A DNA stretch of 64,000 bases. Source: Ridgeia piscesae. Lineage: Eukaryota > Annelida > Polychaeta > Sabellida > Siboglinidae. The stretch spans positions 62,001 to 126,000 of the forward strand of contig JAODUO010000161.1 of assembly GCA_025642075.2 (NCBI GenBank). Direction: 5' to 3'. The notes below the pieces were generated by a model that saw nothing but the letters and a program-made list of their open reading frames with translations, made no database searches and was not told where the DNA came from. The number at the start of each line of letters is the position of its first letter. Positions within the stretch are counted from its first letter, which is position 1. Below are positions 58,375 through 64,000 of the stretch, one piece after another. The position numbers were made by a program, and so were the translations under genes.

Positions 58375-58800
58375 ATATATATTATGTTACGTGTTATATG
58401 TTACATATAACGTGTTACGCATTACATACTTCGTGTTATATGTTACGTGTTACACATAACGTGTTACACGTTACACGTTATATGTTACACATTACGTTAT
58501 ACATGTTACGATATGTGTATTACGTGTAATATGTTACATACTATATATTATTTATTACATGTTACGTGCTAAACGTTACGTGTCGCATTTTACCTGTTAC
58601 ACGATGTGTTGCATATTAAATGTTACATGTTAGGCGTGTCATGTTACGTGTTTATTATCACGTTTTACGTGTTAGGTGTGGCGTGATATATGTTGCGTGT
58701 TACATGTTATGTGTGACATGTTGCGTGTTACATATTATATCTTACATATTAACATTATATTACATATAGCGTATTACGTATTATATAATAGATATTACAC
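58375..58800. repeat. Degenerate TTACGTGT/TTACATGT repeat
   Basis: About 400 bp made of loosely repeated 'tgttacgtgttatatgttac' words, half of them self-complementary around ACGT. The period is roughly 10 bp but irregular. Confidence 0.8.
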
Positions 58801-58841
58801 ATGTCAAGGATGAATACGGAGCGGTAGATCTCTCACAATTC

Positions 58842-59395
58842 TTTATTTCGTTTACCAACAATTCAAAACCCTGTAACAATAACACACGTTACAGTAAACA
58901 CCAAAAGCAGTCACAATGTATACAACAACGCACAAAAAACTCAATTACTGCCAATGAAAATAAGGAAACAATTCTGAAGACACAACATCCTGAATGACAT
59001 GCATTCAGAAACCACTTTTCTCTGTCAATCATGTCATACTAACCAACATCAAATTACTACAGCCATTGCAGGTAACTCAAGCTATATTCATCTGACGCTG
59101 AAACCACCTGGTATGACAATCAAACAATAATTACGAATCCATATATATCCCCCTTATCATGACATCTTTATGACAATAATCAAACACCAAGACATTTACA
59201 TACTCCAAATATTCAATTTAATATTCATTTCAATATGATTTATTCAAACAACATTCGGTAGACATTACATATATAATTTAAGACTATACAAACATAATAC
59301 TGAAATACAAGAATCACTCATGTACGTGCCCACAGTCAGGCGTCAGGAAACATGCTCATGCTTCTTGCTCCCACAGCATTAGTGAATCAATCACG
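58842..59395 (-). CDS. Possible last exon and 3' UTR of a minus-strand gene
   Basis: Minus-strand acceptor 'ttttgttctgcag' precedes 59395. The reading frame that fits ends VIDSLMLWEQEA with a stop at 59356-59358. Downstream on that strand is about 500 bp of AT-rich sequence, then AATAAA at 58847-58842. An acceptor, a short frame and a polyadenylation signal fit a terminal exon, but no upstream exon was found and I do not recognise the protein. Confidence 0.25.
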
Positions 59396-60080
59396 CTGCA
59401 GAACAAAAGTATGTTTCTATATCACTCATAATAAAACCACCATACATCTACCAGATATATAACATTAATTACATCAGTGCTGACCCCTAGTGATTATCCT
59501 AGTGCCTAATATCCAGACTTGTACAAGTCAACAGTTTGCAAACTATTAATGTTAAACTAGTGTCTTAATTTGTGGTCCACGTTCTCTCACGATACACATA
59601 TCGCCACTAGCAATACTGGTTACCATTTCACGATCGAACCACCCATGTGGATTACTGGATAGTGACGATTTGAATTAAACATTTGATAAATACATTAATA
59701 CGGCGATTTATGGCTTCTCCCATAGAACAACAACCTCAGTGTTAAATTTACACTGTACTGTACAGTTCAATATAAATGGCAACCATAATGGTTAGCTGGG
59801 GTTGGAATTAGCTACAAACACATATCGGTGCATTTTACAGGTGAGATTGCCGTGATCTACACGTACAATGGGAAATTACTCTACTACTGCAAGTAATCTA
59901 CGTGATTCTTGATCACCTTCTATAATTGTAAAAAAACAATACTATTGCTCGAATGTTTCTACACTCATGGGTGAAATGTTTCTATACAATTTTAATCTAA
60001 CACATTCAACTCACCACAGAAAAATCTTATTTCCCTCCGGAAAACACAGCCTCGATCGTAGCTAGGCTCATTGCTTGCTC
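59396..60080. other. AT-rich stretch, nothing identified
   Basis: No exon, RNA gene or repeat family that I can support. If the terminal exon at 59356-59395 is real, this is its upstream intron. Confidence 0.4.
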
Positions 60081-60084
60081 TCCC

Positions 60085-60440
60085 ACCCTTGGCAAAAAAA
60101 CTTTAAATTTTCTATAGAATATTCTATAGGATTTTTGTTTATAGAAAACTATAGGGTTTTTGCCAATAGTTTTCTATGCTATAGAATATTGTACAGGATT
60201 TTGAGTTTTCTGTAGGAAAAATCCTATAGAAATTCAATAGGATATTTCCTGAAAAAAATCCCAGATTATTACATAGGATAATTTCAATAGAAAACTAAAA
60301 AAAATCCCATAGATTATTCTACAGGATATTTCATATAGACAACTATAAAAATACTATAGAATATTCTATATTTTATTGTTTTAAGAAATATCGACAAAAT
60401 ATTCTATACGATGTTTTATATAGAATTCTATAAAAAGTAT
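60085..60440. repeat. Degenerate self-complementary 'ctatagaatattctatag' repeat
   Basis: Many imperfect copies of CTATAGAA, TTCTATAG and 'aatcctatagaa' occur in both orientations within about 350 bp, so this DNA can form numerous small hairpins. Confidence 0.8.
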
Positions 60441-60626
60441 TTACAACGAATACATGTGTATATCTGTTGATCTTACAAGTTATATATAATATATATTATT
60501 AATATATATAATAATATATATATATACATAAATAAATTATATTATATAGATATCATACGTTTTTATTACAATATTATGAAAGACATCCAATTTTGGCATT
60601 ATATATAATTTATATATATATATATA

Positions 60627-60662
<36 letters not shown>
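60441..60662. repeat. (TA)n-rich stretch
   Basis: Interrupted TA dinucleotides at 60480-60550 and 60600-60660. Confidence 0.95.
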
Positions 60663-60663
<1 letters not shown>

Positions 60664-61835
60664 CTCCACCTGGTGATTAATTGTGAGTGTTAATAAGCAG
60701 TGACAATAGGTATCACTGCGGTTTGATCAGGGGGAAGATAGCTGGATGTGGGGAGATCGAGTGGGAGAACAAGGAATGATCCGAGCCATGAGGTTATGTT
60801 TCCAGTGGGAAATGAGAAGTTGCTTTGCCTGCTTGCTGCACTGATGATTTGGCAGTAGAAACATGTGTTCCTGACATCGGATTGTGGACAGTGTTTTGAA
60901 TTGAAATAATGAATGAAATAAATGCAAACAAAAATTACTCGAATATGGACACGCAACTGTGTGCAAGTATTGTTAATGGCATTCATAAACAACCAGATAC
61001 ATATGTATAAGAATCTCTGTATATGCCATTAACGCAGTTATTTTTCAAAATTACCCATTACAATGCATGTACAGGCTAAGGTATAAATTAACAACCTTGG
61101 CTAATAAAACCAGGATAATTGGTATATTTTCTAACAATTTGACATGACCACAAATTATTTCATATAAATTAATAAACCATTTCATCATCTGGCTTTCACA
61201 CTAGAATTGAACCTGTTACGTCCCAGCGCCTGTGGGCATTAGATACCCTAATATTATAGCATGGAAAGGGAACACTTGTGAGATCATCGATACCACGGTT
61301 TGCGCCGACACTCAAAATCCTGACCTGCTGGGACAAATCTGGCTTCAGGTTTGGAACCAGCATATTGGATTTAATCTAAACAGACCCCAGTAGCAAAAGT
61401 TTAAGTATTGCGATATAGATTAAATAAAAAAATGGACTAAGTACAAGAAATCAACATGAAATCCACGAAAACATCTACATTACTACAATATAAGGTGATG
61501 TTATTACATTATCAGGCAGTTAGTACAATATTAGGCGATTTTATTACATTAGTAGGCAGTTATTACATTAACAGGCGATTGTTACATTATCATTTGTAAC
61601 AGACGTCTCTAACGGTTTCAATTCATCGATCCATCCTTCGCCTGTTCACCCGAACTTCGCCTAATTACAACGCGTTAATGCATGCATCTCCATTATCCGT
61701 TTGTTCGCACCAGGAATCCTGAGCTAATCCCTGTTTGTCACCTGATTACGAAGCCGGAATTCGGAAGCTAATAAGCTTAAAATGTTGACTGCGCCGCTCG
61801 CGCTTTCGTCAGAAGCAAACACCATACAGCGTAAG
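60663..61835. repeat. Intergenic DNA with degenerate ~27-bp repeat at 61.49-61.59 kb
   Basis: Four diverged copies of 'aggcagttattacattatca' occur at 61492-61592. Nothing else is recognised. Confidence 0.55.
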
Positions 61836-61837
61836 AC

Positions 61838-61990
61838 GTGACGTGGCGTGGCGTGGCGTGGCGTGGCGTGGCGTGGCGTGGCGTGGCGTGGCGTGGCGTG
61901 GCGTGGCGTGGCGTGGCGTGGCGTGGCGTGGCGTGGCGTGGCGTGGCGTGACGTGACGTGACGTGACGTGACGTGACGTGACGTGACGTG
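61838..61990. repeat. (GCGTG)n/(ACGTG)n pentanucleotide repeat
   Basis: About 20 GGCGT units are flanked by ACGTG units, mainly on the right (about nine). One base distinguishes the two types. Confidence 0.97.
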
Positions 61991-62272
61991 AGAGAGACAT
62001 GGCGGTGCCTATGTTGAAATGTCCTTTGAGTGTTTATCTGATCGCGTCGCGTCAAAATACTCCGGTCGCAAGTCAACCAGACACTGGCGTGCCTCGTTCG
62101 CAACATCCAGGAAACATTGCAAAGTTACCGGCCGAGCCAGGACCAATGAATCCCGAAGGTTTGGGGGCAAATGATTTCGATATGACGCTCTCCAACAACG
62201 ACACGTTAATGATAGGAATATATCCGATAGGCGACGGAGTGTTCAAACTACAAACGAGTGATGTGGGTGAAA

Positions 62273-62850
62273 GTCATCAACATCGCACACACCACAATTG
62301 CTTCCATAGGATTTACTGCCAATTGATGACGATCGTTACCATCGTCAGACACGGACAGGAGTTCTCGATGGCAATGCGCGTGTTGTTAACGCACCACAAG
62401 CCTTGATCGACGGACTGGCATGCGCAATGGCCACTGCGATTTCTCTTGAACCGGAATATTTTTGAGAAGTGAATTATTTCGTCATAGATTATATACTGTG
62501 TCTATTCTGGCACTCCGAAGCGATCTACTGGGCTGTCATCATGGTCAGTATATGGAACTTGGTACTGATGGCCGGTGAGCGCTACATCGCTGTGCATTAC
62601 CCTTTCGCATCTGTCAGCCACAAACACATCGTTGGAACATTTGTTGTGGTGTACGTATTCTTTGCATTGTTTTTACTTGTTTCAAGTGCGGCAAGTGCTA
62701 CCCGTCGAACTCGAAAGAACATCTTGCAATAACGATGTTTCCATCAGCGTGCAGAACACAAATACCTGAGTATGTAGCTGCATTCAAACACATTTTAAGA
62801 CTGGACCATGTATGTATGAATCGGAGTTTTTAAAAATGTCGATATACACA
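62273..62850 (+). pseudogene. Rhodopsin-class (class A) GPCR relic, intronless and frameshifted
   Basis: Parts of helices 1 to 4 appear in order across three frames. TM1 start: VINIAHTTIASIGFTAN (62273-62323). TM1 end and first loop: LMTIVTIVRHGQEFSMAMRV and LLTHHK (to about 62400). TM2: ALIDGLACAMATAIS (from 62400). A TGA follows at 62463-62465, then in the same frame CLFWHSEAIYWAVIMVSIW and GERYIAVHYPF, the E/DRY box at the end of TM3, with TM4 VVVYVFFALFLLV. A last frame change near 62690 gives a Cys-Tyr-Pro second-loop segment. Helices 5-7 were not found. The ID motif in TM2 resembles lophotrochozoan and amphioxus orphan receptors as I recall. The upstream frame from ATG 61999 (NDTLMIGIYP) may be its N-terminal tail. 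Confidence 0.65.
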
Positions 62851-62861
62851 AATGTCAGACA

Positions 62862-63026
62862 GCGTCACGCGCACGCGCACGCGCACGCGCACGCGCACGC
62901 GCACGCGCACGCGCACGCGCACGCGCACGCGCACGCGCACGCGCACGCGCACGCGCACGCGCACGCGCACGCGCACGCGCACGCGCACGCGCACGCGCAC
63001 GCGCACGCGCACGCGCACGCGCACAT
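62862..63026. repeat. (GCGCAC)n hexanucleotide repeat
   Basis: About 26 copies of GCGCAC, strictly alternating purine-pyrimidine, directly after the GPCR relic. Two long Arg-containing dipeptide frames result and are not genes. Confidence 0.98.
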
Positions 63027-64000
63027 CTTTAGTTGCTTCTTAAATTGACGGAGGTTGCCGTTGTTATGTATATTCGCAGGACGTTTATTCCACCGAGTGG
63101 GGCCAAAAACGCAGGCAGATGTGCGACGGACGTAACGTTTTTTTAGCGTAACAGTCGGCATCAATGTGTACGTATTCTGTACGTGACGCCTTTTGTGTGT
63201 TGTGTACTGCGTTGCGACTGTTTCCATGTATGCGTATATTCATGTGTGTGAAGGCTGGAGAATGGAATAGGTGAGTATCGTGTACAATTTCTGAATATAA
63301 TATTTATATATAATACTTTACCATATCCATAACTTTCACAATGCTTTACTTAAAGCTACTTGTAATATAATAAATAGTAATATTTAAATAAATGTTAAAC
63401 ACCAAAAATTAAGATAACAATGTTGTGCAAATATGAATGGATTAAAAGGAGAGGAAACAATTTCCATGGTAAATTAATTTCTTGACAAATTAGCCAATCA
63501 TATGTATAAGTATACTGCACGTTTTATAAAATACGTTTCCAGGTTTTGTACTGCTGCATTTATATTTTAATTGAATATAGTTTTGTTGTACTATTTTCTT
63601 TATTAAATATATTGTGTCTTTTGCAAGTCATGCCTCCTTGTTGTTAAATAAAATGGCGCTTTTGCGATGTGAGGTGCATGTTCAATTAGATTTTCCAGAA
63701 CGCCGTCTGGACCAACATTACGTGACATTTAGCAAAACAACAGTATAGGTATGATCATAAACAGCAAGTCAACAACAACACACGTGCTTCATGGGAAATC
63801 TACTTCCTGAAAACGTATGCCTGCGTGACGTGTACTCGGACGATCCCCAGAGTGCCGAAATTAATGCGTCACGCATTGCGCAACACGCATTACATATTCA
63901 CGGAAGCGCTTCCACATCGGTGACGAAGTGTCGCAATTAAGGTACTCTGCCATACCTACCATTGCAGTGTGCTTTGTTTGTAAACAAGGACAAGTATGTT
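63027..64000. other. AT-rich end of window, no gene supported
   Basis: Two short frames start in good context (63652-63747, MALLRCEVHVQLDFP; and 63790-63939, MGNLLPENVCLRD), but both are under 50 codons, without domains or clear splice sites. Confidence 0.35.

Noticed and set aside
61205..61350. Possible tRNA-like or SINE sequence near 'cccagcgcctgtgggc'
   Set aside because: Only a short hairpin; no polymerase III boxes in proper order.

Overview
The window is animal nuclear DNA. The genes are split by GT-AG introns of about 0.15 to 1.7 kb. Intergenic DNA is AT-rich and full of micro- and minisatellites, tRNA-derived SINEs and inverted-repeat elements, and the recognisable proteins are metazoan. 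The gene set (a ciliary kinesin, an SLC46 transporter, a rhodopsin-like GPCR relic) and a mobile family I know mainly from marine invertebrate genomes suggest a marine invertebrate, perhaps a spiralian. The species cannot be fixed from sequence alone. I found no bacterial operon, CRISPR array, rRNA or functional tRNA.

Layout. (1) 1-2.7 kb is a 47-bp minisatellite lying in an upstream intron of a plus-strand KIF6 kinesin, whose last 16 coding exons run from 3.39 to 16.08 kb. (2) 19.42-23.01 kb is a complete four-exon minus-strand SLC46-type MFS transporter. (3) 24.55-26.4 kb holds a 1.6-kb inverted-repeat element inserted into an older repeat. (4) 27.27-30.17 kb is a damaged plus-strand kelch-propeller gene split by a 31-bp minisatellite. 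(5) 31-35.1 kb is a tandem array of near-identical 1.75-1.95-kb units. (6) 35.32-38.58 kb is a complete four-exon MRPL49 with a foldback element in intron 1. (7) 40.37-45.2 kb is a minus-strand receptor-tyrosine-kinase-like pseudokinase, reminiscent of RYK, that has lost every catalytic motif. (8) 48.75-49.65 kb is a possible three-exon orphan gene. (9) 50.08-53.1 kb is a 3-kb element with long inverted repeats carrying a decayed FEN1/PIN-like ORF, followed by a LINE scrap. (10) 53.8-56.22 kb is a 29-bp satellite. (11) 58.8-59.4 kb may be the 3' end of a minus-strand gene. (12) 62.27-62.85 kb is a frameshifted GPCR relic between GC-rich simple repeats.

The genes do not form a pathway; they are unrelated neighbours. 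The main theme is accessory DNA reshaping genes: a minisatellite inside a kelch domain, a foldback in a housekeeping intron, a copied MRPL49 5' flank, and nested transposons. Several frames are broken by single bases (KIF6 C-terminus, kelch poly-G, GPCR), so assembly error must be separated from real decay.
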